Shown here in pieces: positions 15,554 to 23,097 of a stretch of 64,000 bases of DNA. The stretch comes from Lentzea pudingi. GTDB lineage: Bacteria; Actinomycetota; Actinomycetes; Mycobacteriales; Pseudonocardiaceae. Location: positions 124,001-188,000 of the forward strand of contig NZ_BMNC01000013.1 in assembly GCF_014646255.1 (NCBI RefSeq). The letters are read 5' to 3'. Under the pieces are notes generated by a model. It did not search any database, had not been told where the DNA came from, and saw only the letters and a program-made list of their open reading frames with translations. The position numbers were made by a program, and so were the translations under genes. Within the stretch, counting starts at the first letter, position 1. Each line of letters begins with the position of its first letter.

Positions 15554-16891
15554 CTACTTCACCTGCGCCAGAACGGCGTTGACCTTGGTCTCCGCGTCCT
15601 TCAGCAGTGCCGCGTGGTCCGCGTCCTTGTTCGTCAGGGTCGCCTGCACCACGCTGTCGAGGATCGCGTAGACCTGCTGCGCCTGCGGCGGTTCGAGCGA
15701 ACCCTTGGTCTTCTCCGAACCGTCCACATAGGCCTGGAAGTTCTTCACCGGCATGGTGGCGTACTTGGCCTTGAGGTCTTCTTGCTTCTTGCGCGGCTCA
15801 CCGGTCCAGATGTCGGCGATCGGCGGGATCGGCAGTCCGACGGGCTGACCGCGGTCCTTGTACTTCTGCAGGTTGCCCTCGAGGCGGTCCGGGTTCAGGT
15901 ACTTCCACTGGATCCACTTCAGGCCCGCCTTGATCTTCTCCGGCGTCGCCTTCGGGTTGATCATGTAACCCTCGCCGCCGAGCAGCGTGCCCTTCTGCTC
16001 CGGGATGGCGGCCAGGCCGTAGTCGTCGTACTTGCCCTTGAACTGGTTGACGATCGCGGCGACGTTGTCCGGCGCGGCCAGGTACATGCCGAGCTGCCCG
16101 GCGCCCATCATGTTCTGCACGTCGCCGATCTCCAGGAGCTGCTTCTCGCCCATGGAGTTGTCGTCCCAGCGCATCTCCTTGAGCCTGCGCAGGACTTCCT
16201 TGCCCTTGTCGTTGTTGAAGTCGGCGACGTACTTGTCGCCGTCCTTCTTCGCGACGTCACCGCCGACGGACTTGATCCACGTCGTGAAGTGCCAGCCGCC
16301 CTGGTTGCTCTTGCTGTACTCGGCGAACCCGGTGACACCGGCGTCCTTGAGCTTCTTGGCCGCCGTGCGCACCTCGTCCCACGTCTTCGGCGGGTTGTCG
16401 GGGTCCAGGCCGGCCTTGGTGAAGTTGGCGCGGCTGTAGAGCAGCCCCATCGTGTAGTTGGCCGTGGGCAGCCCGTAGACCTTGCCGTCGACCGTGAAGA
16501 CGTCCTTGAGCTCCTGCTTGAGGTCGCCGTAGTGCGGCACGTCCTTGACGTAGTCCGTCAGGTCGGCGGCCTGCTTGCGGGCGATGAGAGCGGCGGGATC
16601 GGTGAAGTAGACGTAGAAGACGTCCTCCAACTGGCCGCCGGCGAGCTTGGCGCTGAACGTCTTCGGGTCCATGAACCCCTCGTGCGGCACGAGGTCGATG
16701 TCCGGGTTCGCTGTCTCGAACTCCGCGACGTCCTCGTCGAAGACCTTGCGGTCGAACGCCTGGGTCTGCGGCGGCTGACCGTTGATGTTGATCTGGACCT
16801 TGCCGCCGGGCTCGGTCGTGGAACCGTTCCCACAGCCGACGGAGCTTAGGGCCAGGACACCGCCAATCAGCACGGCAGCGGACTTCTTCAT
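15554..16891 (-). CDS. aglE: Alpha-glucoside extracellular binding lipoprotein
   Basis: The protein has 445 aa. The lipoprotein signal MKKSAAVLIGGVLALSSVGC (Cys 20) is followed by a CUT1 family-1 binding protein (FDEDVAEFETANPDIDLVPH, then DVFYVYFTDPAALIARKQAA and WDEVRTAAKKLKDAG). It has length and pattern typical of oligosaccharide-binding proteins. It is the first structural gene, separated by 109 bp from the LacI gene that precedes it on the same strand. A CGCAAGAA half-site at 16979-16986 upstream matches the inner part of the LacI operator candidate at 18005. Confidence 0.9.
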   Translation of the reverse strand: MKKSAAVLIGGVLALSSVGCGNGSTTEPGGKVQININGQPPQTQAFDRKVFDEDVAEFETANPDIDLVPHEGFMDPKTFSAKLAGGQLEDVFYVYFTDPAALIARKQAADLTDYVKDVPHYGDLKQELKDVFTVDGKVYGLPTANYTMGLLYSRANFTKAGLDPDNPPKTWDEVRTAAKKLKDAGVTGFAEYSKSNQGGWHFTTWIKSVGGDVAKKDGDKYVADFNNDKGKEVLRRLKEMRWDDNSMGEKQLLEIGDVQNMMGAGQLGMYLAAPDNVAAIVNQFKGKYDDYGLAAIPEQKGTLLGGEGYMINPKATPEKIKAGLKWIQWKYLNPDRLEGNLQKYKDRGQPVGLPIPPIADIWTGEPRKKQEDLKAKYATMPVKNFQAYVDGSEKTKGSLEPPQAQQVYAILDSVVQATLTNKDADHAALLKDAETKVNAVLAQVK

Positions 16892-17000
16892 GGTGGGGCC
16901 GCCCTTCTCGCGAGCGCGTCGATGTGACGGCGACCATAAGGCGCCGTTACATCTGAACGCAATATCCAGACGAAAACTCGCAAGAAGCTGACTGCGTTCG

Positions 17001-17984
17001 TTACCTCACCGGCGCACTGGACGCCCGCACCACCAACTCGGGCTCGAACAGCAACTCGTCCGGCGCCACCGCGTTGCCGGAGATCTGGTTCGCCAACAGC
17101 TCGACAGCCGCCCGCCCCATCGCCTCAATGGGCTGCCGCACGGTCGTAAGAGGCGGATCAGTGCAGGTCATGAACGCGGAATCGTCATACCCGATGATCG
17201 ACACGTCTTTCGGAACATCCAACCCAGCACGCCTAACGGCCCTGATCGCCCCCAACGCGAGTGGGTCGCTGGCACAGATGATCGCCGTAACCCCACGCTG
17301 CACGAGCTTGGTAGCCGCGGCTTGCCCGCCCTCCAAGCTGAACATCGCGTGCTCGACATCCGCGCCACCACACCGGTCGAGCGCCTGCTGCTTGCGCAAG
17401 CTCGGCACGTGGTCCAGAGGCCCGAGCACGGCCCCGATCCGCTTGTGCCCAAGGGAGACCAGGTGCCCGTACGCCTGCTCCACGGCCACCGCGTCATCAC
17501 ACGACACCCGCGGAAACGCCAGGTCGTCTATGGCGGCGTTGACCAGCACCGTAGGCAGCTTCCGGGACATCATCTGCTGGTAGTGCCCATGGCTAGCGTC
17601 CTTCTGCGCGTACAGCCCACCGGCGAACACGATCCCGCTGACGTGCTGCTCCAGCAACAGCTCCAGGTACTCCGCCTCGGTGACCCCGCCGGCGGTCCTG
17701 GTGCAGAGGACGGGGGTGAAGCCCCTTTGCGCGAGAGCGTTGCCGACCACGTCCGCAAATGCGGGGAAGATCGGGTTCTGCAACTCCGGGAGCACCAGCC
17801 CCACGAGCCTTGCCCGCTCGCCCCGCAGCTGCGTCGGCCTCTCGTAACCCAGCACGTCAAGCGCGGTGAGCACGGCACTGCGCGTGGCGTCGGAGACGCC
17901 CGGCTTGCCGTTCAGCACCCGGCTGACGGTGGCCTCGCTGACCCCGACCTTGGCCGCGACCTCGGCCAGCCTCCGTTGCGTCAT
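17001..17984 (-). CDS. LacI-family repressor of the alpha-glucoside operon
   Basis: The protein has 327 aa from ATG 17984. The DNA-binding domain reads RRLAEVAAKVGVSEATVSRV with LNGKPGVSD. The periplasmic-binding-protein-like effector domain follows (LVGLVLPELQNPIFPAFADV, IICASDPLALGAIRA, VSIIGYDDSAFMTC, LTTVRQPIEAMGRAA). It lies directly upstream of and codirectional with the importer genes. LacI proteins of this group repress such operons until the imported sugar binds. An 18-bp dyad at 18005-18022 suggests autoregulation. Confidence 0.93.
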   Translation of the reverse strand: MTQRRLAEVAAKVGVSEATVSRVLNGKPGVSDATRSAVLTALDVLGYERPTQLRGERARLVGLVLPELQNPIFPAFADVVGNALAQRGFTPVLCTRTAGGVTEAEYLELLLEQHVSGIVFAGGLYAQKDASHGHYQQMMSRKLPTVLVNAAIDDLAFPRVSCDDAVAVEQAYGHLVSLGHKRIGAVLGPLDHVPSLRKQQALDRCGGADVEHAMFSLEGGQAAATKLVQRGVTAIICASDPLALGAIRAVRRAGLDVPKDVSIIGYDDSAFMTCTDPPLTTVRQPIEAMGRAAVELLANQISGNAVAPDELLFEPELVVRASSAPVR

Positions 17985-18004
17985 GCCGCAAGTGTACGCA
18001 ATTT

Positions 18005-18022
18005 CTTGCGCCCATTTGCAAG
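18005..18022. promoter_or_regulatory. Candidate LacI operator CTTGC-N8-GCAAG
   Basis: An 18-bp dyad starts 21 bp upstream of the LacI start codon. A second overlapping dyad, CGCAA-N4-TTGCG, covers 17997-18010. The word TTCTTGCG recurs (as CGCAAGAA, 16979-16986) upstream of the binding-protein gene. Position and symmetry fit LacI autoregulation. This is inference. Confidence 0.45.
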
Positions 18023-18104
18023 CCATGCTCACCCGCTCGGCAGGCGCCCGTCGAACGGAGCTGTGGCTACGCTCGAAGGTCGGTCAGAGGCGAGGAGAGA
18101 CGTC

Positions 18105-18179
18105 ATGGCGCTCGACGACAGCCCTGCGGTCCCCACCCCGCCGCCGGTCCCCGCGGACCCGGTGCGGGGAGTCGACTAG
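18105..18179 (+). CDS. 24-aa proline-rich small ORF with strong ribosome-binding site
   Basis: ATG 18105 is preceded by GAGGCGAGGAGAGACGTC, an unusually good ribosome-binding site. The peptide begins MALDDSPAVPTPPPVPADPV and is acidic and proline-rich, with no cysteines and no hydrophobic segment. It stops at a TAG that abuts a hairpin at 18179-18205. It is divergent from LacI and convergent with 18208-19344. Whether the peptide is functional or a leader ORF is unknown. Confidence 0.4.
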   Translation: MALDDSPAVPTPPPVPADPVRGVD

Positions 18180-18205
18180 TTCCGCCGCGCGCCTACTGGC
18201 GGAAC
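18179..18205. terminator. Hairpin between convergent genes
   Basis: GTTCCGCC (18179-18186) pairs with GGCGGAAC (18198-18205) across an 11-base loop. It sits between the stop of the 24-aa ORF and the stop of the membrane protein gene at 18208. Confidence 0.5.
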
Positions 18206-18207
18206 GG

Positions 18208-19344
18208 TCAACCACGCGCTTCCCGCCACATCAGAGCCACCCCGTGACCAGGAAGCAGCCACGACCGAACCGTGAGGTCGTCCAGGTCGGCCGCTTTCAG
18301 CCACTGTCCGGTCACCGTGTTGGAGCGGAACAGGAACGGCATGATGGCGAACTCGTGCTCGGGGGACTCGCCGACCCCGAGTCCGCGTGCGTCGAAACTG
18401 ATCTGCTCCACATAGGACGGATAGGGCGGCTGCCAGTAGCAGAAGCCCTCGTTCGTCCGCTGGAGCGTGCGCGAGCGGATGCTCAGTCCCTGGATCGCCC
18501 GCACCATGTGGTCCTCCGCGATGGCACTGAGATCGCACTCGAAGATCCGCAGGTCTCCCATGTGATCGTGCGGGCTGAGCTTGGGCAGCGGCCACATCGG
18601 CTCGCGGAAGAACGTCAGGTAGTTCTGCCACTGGTCGAACCGCACCTCGACCGGCGGGATCTGGCTCGGCGCGGCGGACCGCACGCTGCCGGCGTGGTCG
18701 ACGTAGTCCACCGCTATCTGGGCGGAGCCGAGCAGGTCGTCCACCGAATCCAGGAATAGCGACGGGTCGGTGATGTAGTAGAGCTCGAAGAGGGGGTAGC
18801 GGCACGCGGCGCTGATCGTGTCGCGCAGCAACACGTTGCTGGTCGCGAAGATGACGAAGCGGTCCACCGGGACGTTGTGCCGGAAGTTGTAGGTCTGGGT
18901 GATCACCAGGTGGTAGGTCGTCGGGTCGATGCCCTGGAGCTCCATCCGCACAGTGGTGTTCGTGCTGATGGTCAGGTCCTTGCCGTGGGGCTGCACGCCG
19001 TGGCCGCCGAGCACGCCGGAGATCACGTCCTGATTGGCGTCGTTGCTGCCGTAGATCGACGACAGGAACGTCTTCAGCACGTCACCCGGCAACAGGTGCT
19101 CGACGATGCTCGGGCCGGTGATCCGGCTGATCTCGGTGACCAGGCGGCGGTGCAGGAAGAGCTCGTAGGCACCGACCAGGAGGCCGATCAGGGCGGGTAG
19201 CGGCCAGAGCACCACCAGGACGTCGTGCAACAGGCTCCGCGACGTCGGTTGCCAGAGCAGGACCGCGGTCAGGTCCGCTGCCGCCACAACGAGGAGCGAC
19301 AATGCGACGACCAGCGCCCCTGTGTGCCTGCGCGCAGCCGCCAC
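18208..19344 (-). CDS. Membrane-anchored protein of unknown function
   Basis: The protein has 378 aa from GTG 19344 (GAGGGGG upstream). Two N-terminal helices (TGALVVALSLLVVAAADLTA; LVVLWPLPALIGLLVGAYEL) precede a ~310-residue soluble, probably cytoplasmic, domain. That domain contains ITGPSIVEHLLPGDVLKTFL, a region rich in beta-type residues, and FEVRFDQW-like aromatic patches. I do not recognise a catalytic motif. It stands alone, convergent with the 24-aa ORF and codirectional with the GntR gene upstream. Similar actinomycete proteins are annotated only as hypothetical membrane proteins. Confidence 0.7.
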   Translation of the reverse strand: MAAARRHTGALVVALSLLVVAAADLTAVLLWQPTSRSLLHDVLVVLWPLPALIGLLVGAYELFLHRRLVTEISRITGPSIVEHLLPGDVLKTFLSSIYGSNDANQDVISGVLGGHGVQPHGKDLTISTNTTVRMELQGIDPTTYHLVITQTYNFRHNVPVDRFVIFATSNVLLRDTISAACRYPLFELYYITDPSLFLDSVDDLLGSAQIAVDYVDHAGSVRSAAPSQIPPVEVRFDQWQNYLTFFREPMWPLPKLSPHDHMGDLRIFECDLSAIAEDHMVRAIQGLSIRSRTLQRTNEGFCYWQPPYPSYVEQISFDARGLGVGESPEHEFAIMPFLFRSNTVTGQWLKAADLDDLTVRSWLLPGHGVALMWREARG

Positions 19345-19431
19345 CCGTCGCCCGCCCCCTCACTCCACCGCAGTCCCTACATGGTGGGAGGGATGGCGCA
19401 GCAGCGCCAGACCCATTCGGTGCCCGCCGTA

Positions 19432-20229
19432 TCAGCGGGGCTTGTTCCAGATCGGCTTGTCCGACACCCCGACGTAGGTGCTGAGCGTGGCCTTCACCGT
19501 GATGTCGTCGGTGACGAGGTCGTTGTACAGACCCAGCAGGTGGGAGGTCATCGCGCTCTTCGCGCCCACCTCGTCGTGCCTGCGCAGGAACCAGATGACC
19601 TGCTCGTGCTCGTTCGCCGAGCGGTTGTGCACTTCGCGGGTCGTGTTCGTGTGCCGCTTGCAGTCCTGAAGGCCCGGCACGAGCGTCTGGTACATGCTCT
19701 CGAGCAGTTCGTTGTGCGACGCGCGGATCAGCGCCGAGTGGAACTCCTCGTCCAGCTCGATCACCTCCTGCGTGTCCTCGACCTGCGCGCGCTGGTACTG
19801 GTGGTTCAGCTTGGCCAGCTCGTCCAGCTCACCGTTTCCGGCGCGCACCGCGGCGAGGCTCGTGGCCGTGGTCTCCAGGGCGATCCGCACTTCCAGCAGG
19901 TCCGTCTGCGAGAACTGGCGGGTGGCGAGTTTGCCCTCCAGCCGGTCGTCCACGGCGGTGAGGTCGGTGCGGCGCACGTACCAACCAAGGCCGCGTCGCA
20001 CCTCGACGATGCCCTGCAACTGCAGCCGTTGCAGGGCTGTGCGCAGCGACGACCGGGCGACGTCGAGCTTGCGGGCCAGTTCCGGCTCGGTGGGAAGGCG
20101 GTCGCCCGCCTTGAGGGTGCCGCCGATGATCTGCTCTCGGAGCTTCTGCTCGATCAGCTCCGGAAGCGGGCGTCGCGAATCGGGCGAGAGCGCCCAGCTC
20201 TCGCCGGAATGAGACTCGTCGGCGGGCAT
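19432..20229 (-). CDS. GntR/FadR-family transcriptional regulator
   Basis: The protein has 265 aa. The winged HTH reads LPELIEQKLREQIIGGTLKA, then RLPTEPELARKLDVARSSLR and LQRLQLQGIVEVRRG. The C-terminal FCD all-helical ligand domain has metal-site-like residues (DLLEVRIALE, LDEEFHSALIRASHN, HEQVIWFLRRHD). It is divergent from a 50-aa hydrophobic peptide gene, with inverted repeats in the 158-bp gap. FadR-type regulators bind small acids and repress neighbouring genes. The ligand here is unknown. Confidence 0.93.
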   Translation of the reverse strand: MPADESHSGESWALSPDSRRPLPELIEQKLREQIIGGTLKAGDRLPTEPELARKLDVARSSLRTALQRLQLQGIVEVRRGLGWYVRRTDLTAVDDRLEGKLATRQFSQTDLLEVRIALETTATSLAAVRAGNGELDELAKLNHQYQRAQVEDTQEVIELDEEFHSALIRASHNELLESMYQTLVPGLQDCKRHTNTTREVHNRSANEHEQVIWFLRRHDEVGAKSAMTSHLLGLYNDLVTDDITVKATLSTYVGVSDKPIWNKPR

Positions 20230-20254
20230 TGGTTCAGCTTAGGCCTCTCGCAGT

Positions 20255-20280
20255 CTGGTTGCAACTTGTCTGGCAACCAG
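20255..20280. promoter_or_regulatory. Inverted repeat CTGGTTGC-N10-GCAACCAG (candidate GntR operator)
   Basis: Perfect 8-bp arms (20255-20262, 20273-20280) lie 26 bp upstream of the GntR start. The left arm includes the palindrome GTTGCAAC (20258-20265). Symmetry and position suggest a GntR operator shared by the divergent genes. Confidence 0.55.
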
Positions 20281-20285
20281 TCGAC

Positions 20286-20300
20286 GGTTGACAGACAACC
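20286..20300. promoter_or_regulatory. Inverted repeat GGTTG-N5-CAACC containing a TTGACA hexamer
   Basis: Arms lie at 20286-20290 and 20296-20300. The repeat shares the GGTTG/CAACC words of the site at 20255-20280. A consensus -35 hexamer TTGACA occupies 20288-20293 on the plus strand, so binding here would block the promoter of the 50-aa peptide gene. A clear -10 box is not evident. Confidence 0.45.
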
Positions 20301-20387
20301 TACAGCGCGAGACCCTTTTGTCATGGCAGGCCGCCCAGGACCGCCCACACCTGGGAGCACGAGCTCGCCTAGTCGGGAGGAAACGAG

Positions 20388-20540
20388 ATGTCCACAGGGA
20401 GTGCACTCGGAATCGCAGGTGCCGTCGCGGTCGCCGTCACGGCCATCGGCTGGCGGACCGTGCTCACGATGGTCGCCGTCTCGATCATCGCGCTGGCTGT
20501 CGTCGGCTTCGTGAACGTCACCAGCATCATGTTTGGCTGA
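20388..20540 (+). CDS. 50-aa hydrophobic peptide with glycine/alanine/valine-rich helices
   Basis: ATG 20388 follows GGGAGGAAACGAG, a near-ideal ribosome-binding site, and the ORF is closed by a strong terminator at 20563. The peptide is almost entirely hydrophobic (ALGIAGAVAVAVTAIGW, a single Arg at 23, then TVLTMVAVSIIALAVVGFVN). It contains two potential membrane segments and no signal-peptide cleavage site. It is divergent from a GntR regulator with operator-like repeats between. Size and composition would fit a small membrane regulator, a holin-like protein or a leaderless-bacteriocin-like peptide. None is proven. Confidence 0.6.
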   Translation: MSTGSALGIAGAVAVAVTAIGWRTVLTMVAVSIIALAVVGFVNVTSIMFG

Positions 20541-20562
20541 TGAACAGAACTCGCTAGTTCAG

Positions 20563-20607
20563 ACGTCCCGGTCCGCTCCTCAGGGGGGTGCGGACCGGGA
20601 CGTTTTC
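20563..20607 (+). terminator. Strong rho-independent terminator
   Basis: A 14-bp perfect stem (20563-20576 with 20590-20603, arm ACGTCCCGGTCCGC) has a 13-base loop and is followed by TTTTCG. It ends the transcript of the 50-aa peptide gene as a monocistronic unit. Confidence 0.9.
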
Positions 20608-20624
20608 GTGTAAGGGGGACCTGA

Positions 20625-20711
20625 ATGTGGTATGCCTCACCATGTGTAGAGTGGCGCCCTCAGCGCACATTCCCTTGTGGGGCGCTGACTCCATGGCGTC
20701 GGGGGACGTGA
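20625..20711 (+). CDS. 28-aa ORF directly upstream of the HExxH gene (candidate peptide or leader)
   Basis: ATG 20625 is preceded by AAGGGGGACCTGA, and the TGA at 20709-20711 lies 11 bp before the HExxH gene start. The peptide begins MWYASPCVEWRPQRTFPCGA and contains three Trp, one Tyr and two Cys. It may be a precursor peptide, a leader ORF or chance. The strong ribosome-binding site and tight spacing are the only support. Confidence 0.3.
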   Translation: MWYASPCVEWRPQRTFPCGALTPWRRGT

Positions 20712-20722
20712 ACGGAGTCTGA

Positions 20723-21988
20723 ATGGCTGCGCCCGCGAGTACGCATGCGCTTCACGCGGTGCTGTCGCCTGCTGTCACGCTTGTCGACGAGCGCCGCGCG
20801 CTCTACCGGCTCGGGCTGGATCTCTTCGCCCCGGATGCGGAGTTGTCCGACAACCTCGCCGACCACCCCATCGTCCGTTACGAGATCGGCCGCGCACTGG
20901 CCGGTGAAAGTGGTCTGGATCCCGCGCGTCTGATCGAGGTCGCCGCGATGTCGGTGCGGGATGTGGGAATCGCTGTAGCCGCGGACCCGGCCGCCGCCGA
21001 CGTGCTGGAAGCGCCGCTGCGGATCGTCGCCCCGCCGAACACCCGGCCCCAGCCGCTGACGGAGGTCGACGGCGACAGGTTCGAGACGGCCTTGGCGATC
21101 GTGGCCGAGGGCGTGCGACTGTTCCGCGAACTGGCCCCCGCCATGGCCGAGGACCTGCTCGGTCACGTGTCGATGCTCGCGGTGATGAAGAGGGAGACCT
21201 CGGGCGGCGTGGTCTCGGCTTCGACGCGCTACGTCCCCGGCATCGTACTGATCGACGAGCCTTCGGTGCCCATGGAGGTGGCCGAGGCGCTCGTCCACGA
21301 AGGTGCGCACGAAAAGTTCTTCGACATGGCAATCACGAAAGATTTTCTTGACTCCGGGGCGGAGGACGCGGACTATTTCCAGACTTCGTGGTCCGGAGCT
21401 CGATGGCCACTGGAACAGACGTTCGCGGCTTGGCACGCGTACAGCTGCCTCGCGCAGTTCTTCCTGTCGGTTGGTGCCGAACAGCTCGGCCCGGATTCAT
21501 TGCTGGCAAAAGCAAGTGAGCGCGCAGCGGAGATCGGCCGATGGCTCCTGGTCCACGAGCGCGATCTTCTTGGTGACGCTCGGTGGCTGCTCCGCGCCCT
21601 GATGGGTGAAGCCACTGATTCCAGTGGTCAGGGACTAGCGCCGTCCGAAGTGGACGATCCACCGGGTGTGGCTGTATCTTGCCATCTTTCGCGCGATCAC
21701 GTATTTCGCCTGAGTTCGAACGTCCAGTACAGGCGTTCGATTTCGGGTCGGGTGGTCGCCGGAAGGCAAGCAAACCCGCCAAGGATCTATTGGCTCGACG
21801 AGGACGCCGGCTGGGCCATCGGCCAATGCGGGCGGGATGGAACGCCGCAGAAGTTCGAACGTCTCGTTCTCAGGGCGACCGGGGAGTGGCAGGTCGGATC
21901 AGCCGAGGTGCGACGCCGGCTTGAGAACGCGTTCGGAGAATTGCTGCTAGCCGATCTTGTCGAGCGCACTCCCGAAAAGGAACTCTAA
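20723..21988 (+). CDS. HExxH-motif putative peptide-modification protein
   Basis: The protein has 421 aa from ATG 20723 (CGGAG upstream). The centre holds PMEVAEALVHEGAHEKFFDM, with the HExxH motif at residues 192-196, within the pattern of the actinobacterial HEXXH motif peptide-modification family (mod_HExxH type). There the domain occurs alone or fused to radical SAM/SPASM maturases in RiPP clusters, and members have been described as alpha-ketoglutarate-dependent beta-hydroxylases. There is no signal peptide or membrane helix. It is followed after 6 bp by a 63-aa peptide gene. The last third (from ~21650) is less GC-rich than the surroundings. Peptide hydroxylation is inference. Confidence 0.75.
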   Translation: MAAPASTHALHAVLSPAVTLVDERRALYRLGLDLFAPDAELSDNLADHPIVRYEIGRALAGESGLDPARLIEVAAMSVRDVGIAVAADPAAADVLEAPLRIVAPPNTRPQPLTEVDGDRFETALAIVAEGVRLFRELAPAMAEDLLGHVSMLAVMKRETSGGVVSASTRYVPGIVLIDEPSVPMEVAEALVHEGAHEKFFDMAITKDFLDSGAEDADYFQTSWSGARWPLEQTFAAWHAYSCLAQFFLSVGAEQLGPDSLLAKASERAAEIGRWLLVHERDLLGDARWLLRALMGEATDSSGQGLAPSEVDDPPGVAVSCHLSRDHVFRLSSNVQYRRSISGRVVAGRQANPPRIYWLDEDAGWAIGQCGRDGTPQKFERLVLRATGEWQVGSAEVRRRLENAFGELLLADLVERTPEKEL

Positions 21989-21994
21989 GGAACT

Positions 21995-22186
21995 ATGACC
22001 ACCCCGAACCAGCCTTTCCGCGGGCCGCAGTCCTCGCAGACTCCCGGCCTGCCTGTTCCGCACCTCCCCGGAGGTGCGGGTCCGGTGATCGGTACCCCCG
22101 TGACCCCTGTCGACTGGTTCAGGCGTATGCCCAACGGTGGTGGCACCGTGTTCCTGCGTCCTGCTCGTACCGAGCAGGACGTCTGA
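21995..22186 (+). CDS. 63-aa proline/glycine-rich peptide, candidate substrate of the HExxH protein
   Basis: ATG 21995 follows AAGGAACT, only 6 bp after the HExxH stop, so the two are cotranscribed and coupled. The N-terminal half is Pro/Gln/Gly-rich (TTPNQPFRGPQSSQTPG, then LPGGAGPVIGTPVTP). The C-terminal half is VDWFRRMPNGGGTVFLRPAR and ends in acidic residues. It has no signal peptide or cysteines. A terminator follows 14 bp after the stop. Position, size and composition fit a RiPP precursor-like peptide. A structural or regulatory small protein is the alternative. Confidence 0.6.
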   Translation: MTTPNQPFRGPQSSQTPGLPVPHLPGGAGPVIGTPVTPVDWFRRMPNGGGTVFLRPARTEQDV

Positions 22187-22200
22187 GTCGTAGCGACGAA

Positions 22201-22238
22201 GAACGCCGAGGGCCGGTTCTGCCGGCGCCTCGGCGTTC
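22201..22238 (+). terminator. Terminator of the HExxH-peptide operon
   Basis: An 11-bp stem (22201-22211 with 22228-22238, arm GAACGCCGAGG) encloses an inner GCCGG/CCGGC hairpin and is followed by a short T-rich stretch. It closes the two-gene operon. Confidence 0.8.
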
Positions 22239-22371
22239 GGTCGTTTGGGGATGCCACTTCACAGGGGAATAACGAATCGGCCACAAGGGTGAAGTTGATC
22301 GTCATCTAGCCCGTTCGGGGGACGTCGATCGTCTTAGATCGCCGCATCCGCCAACCTCACGGAGTAACTCG

Positions 22372-23097
22372 ATGCGTTTGACGCCCCTGAGAAGAGCCGG
22401 CCTGCTCGCTTCGGCCGCCACGGCCGCTGTGGCCACGATGGTCCTGGCGACCACGGCCCTCGCGCAGCCCGAGGTGCCGATCACGGACGACCCCCGTGCG
22501 ACGCCGTTCCTCAAGAACGTCGACATCAACCACCCCGAGGCCTGCACGGTCGGCGGACTCACCGGTTCGACGGTTCACCCGAACCTGTTCACCTACACGG
22601 GTGGTGACAACGAGCAGTACCTCGACATCACGGCTGTCCCCGCCGGCATCAAGATCACGGGCATCCTGGTGAAGGGCGGGGACAAGTTCAACGTCTACCT
22701 CGACGACAAGCTCGGTGCGGCGCTGCCGTGGGAGGACCTGCGGTCGCCGTTCAACAACGGCGGGCAGATCCCGCAGATCAGCCACTGGTTCGGCTGTGGT
22801 GTGAAGGACGAGACCCCCACCACCACGACCACCACCACTACTACGACGACCACGACCACGACGTCCGAGTCGACCGTGACGCACTCGTCGACCCCGTCGA
22901 GCACGACCACGACCAGCGCTACGAGCTCTTCTGAGGTCGCGCCGACCACGACCACCACCCCCGCGTTCGTCCCCGTCGCCAACGAGGGCGGACTGGCCGC
23001 GACCGGGTTCGGATCTCCGTGGCTGCTCGGGTTCGGTGCCGCGCTGGTGGCCGCCGGTGCTGCACTAGTGCTCATGATGCGCAGGCGTCGCGCCTAA
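22372..23097 (+). CDS. LAxTG surface protein with Thr-rich stalk (class E sortase substrate)
   Basis: The protein has 241 aa from ATG 22372. The signal peptide is ~30 residues (RRAGLLASAATAAVATMVLA, then ALAQ). A ~110-residue extracellular domain with cysteines (EACTVGG, HWFGCGV) follows. It is linked by a threonine/serine stalk, including 15 consecutive Thr, to the sorting signal LAATG at 208-212, a hydrophobic segment and a RRRR tail. LAxTG is the recognition motif of actinobacterial class E sortases. No sortase gene lies nearby. It should be covalently attached to peptidoglycan. The domain function is unknown. Confidence 0.85.
   Translation: MRLTPLRRAGLLASAATAAVATMVLATTALAQPEVPITDDPRATPFLKNVDINHPEACTVGGLTGSTVHPNLFTYTGGDNEQYLDITAVPAGIKITGILVKGGDKFNVYLDDKLGAALPWEDLRSPFNNGGQIPQISHWFGCGVKDETPTTTTTTTTTTTTTTTSESTVTHSSTPSSTTTTSATSSSEVAPTTTTTPAFVPVANEGGLAATGFGSPWLLGFGAALVAAGAALVLMMRRRRA

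Noticed and set aside
22800..22980. Opposite-strand Val-rich frame across the Thr tract
   Set aside because: It is the complement of the ACC/ACG repeat and carries no start signals or family pattern.
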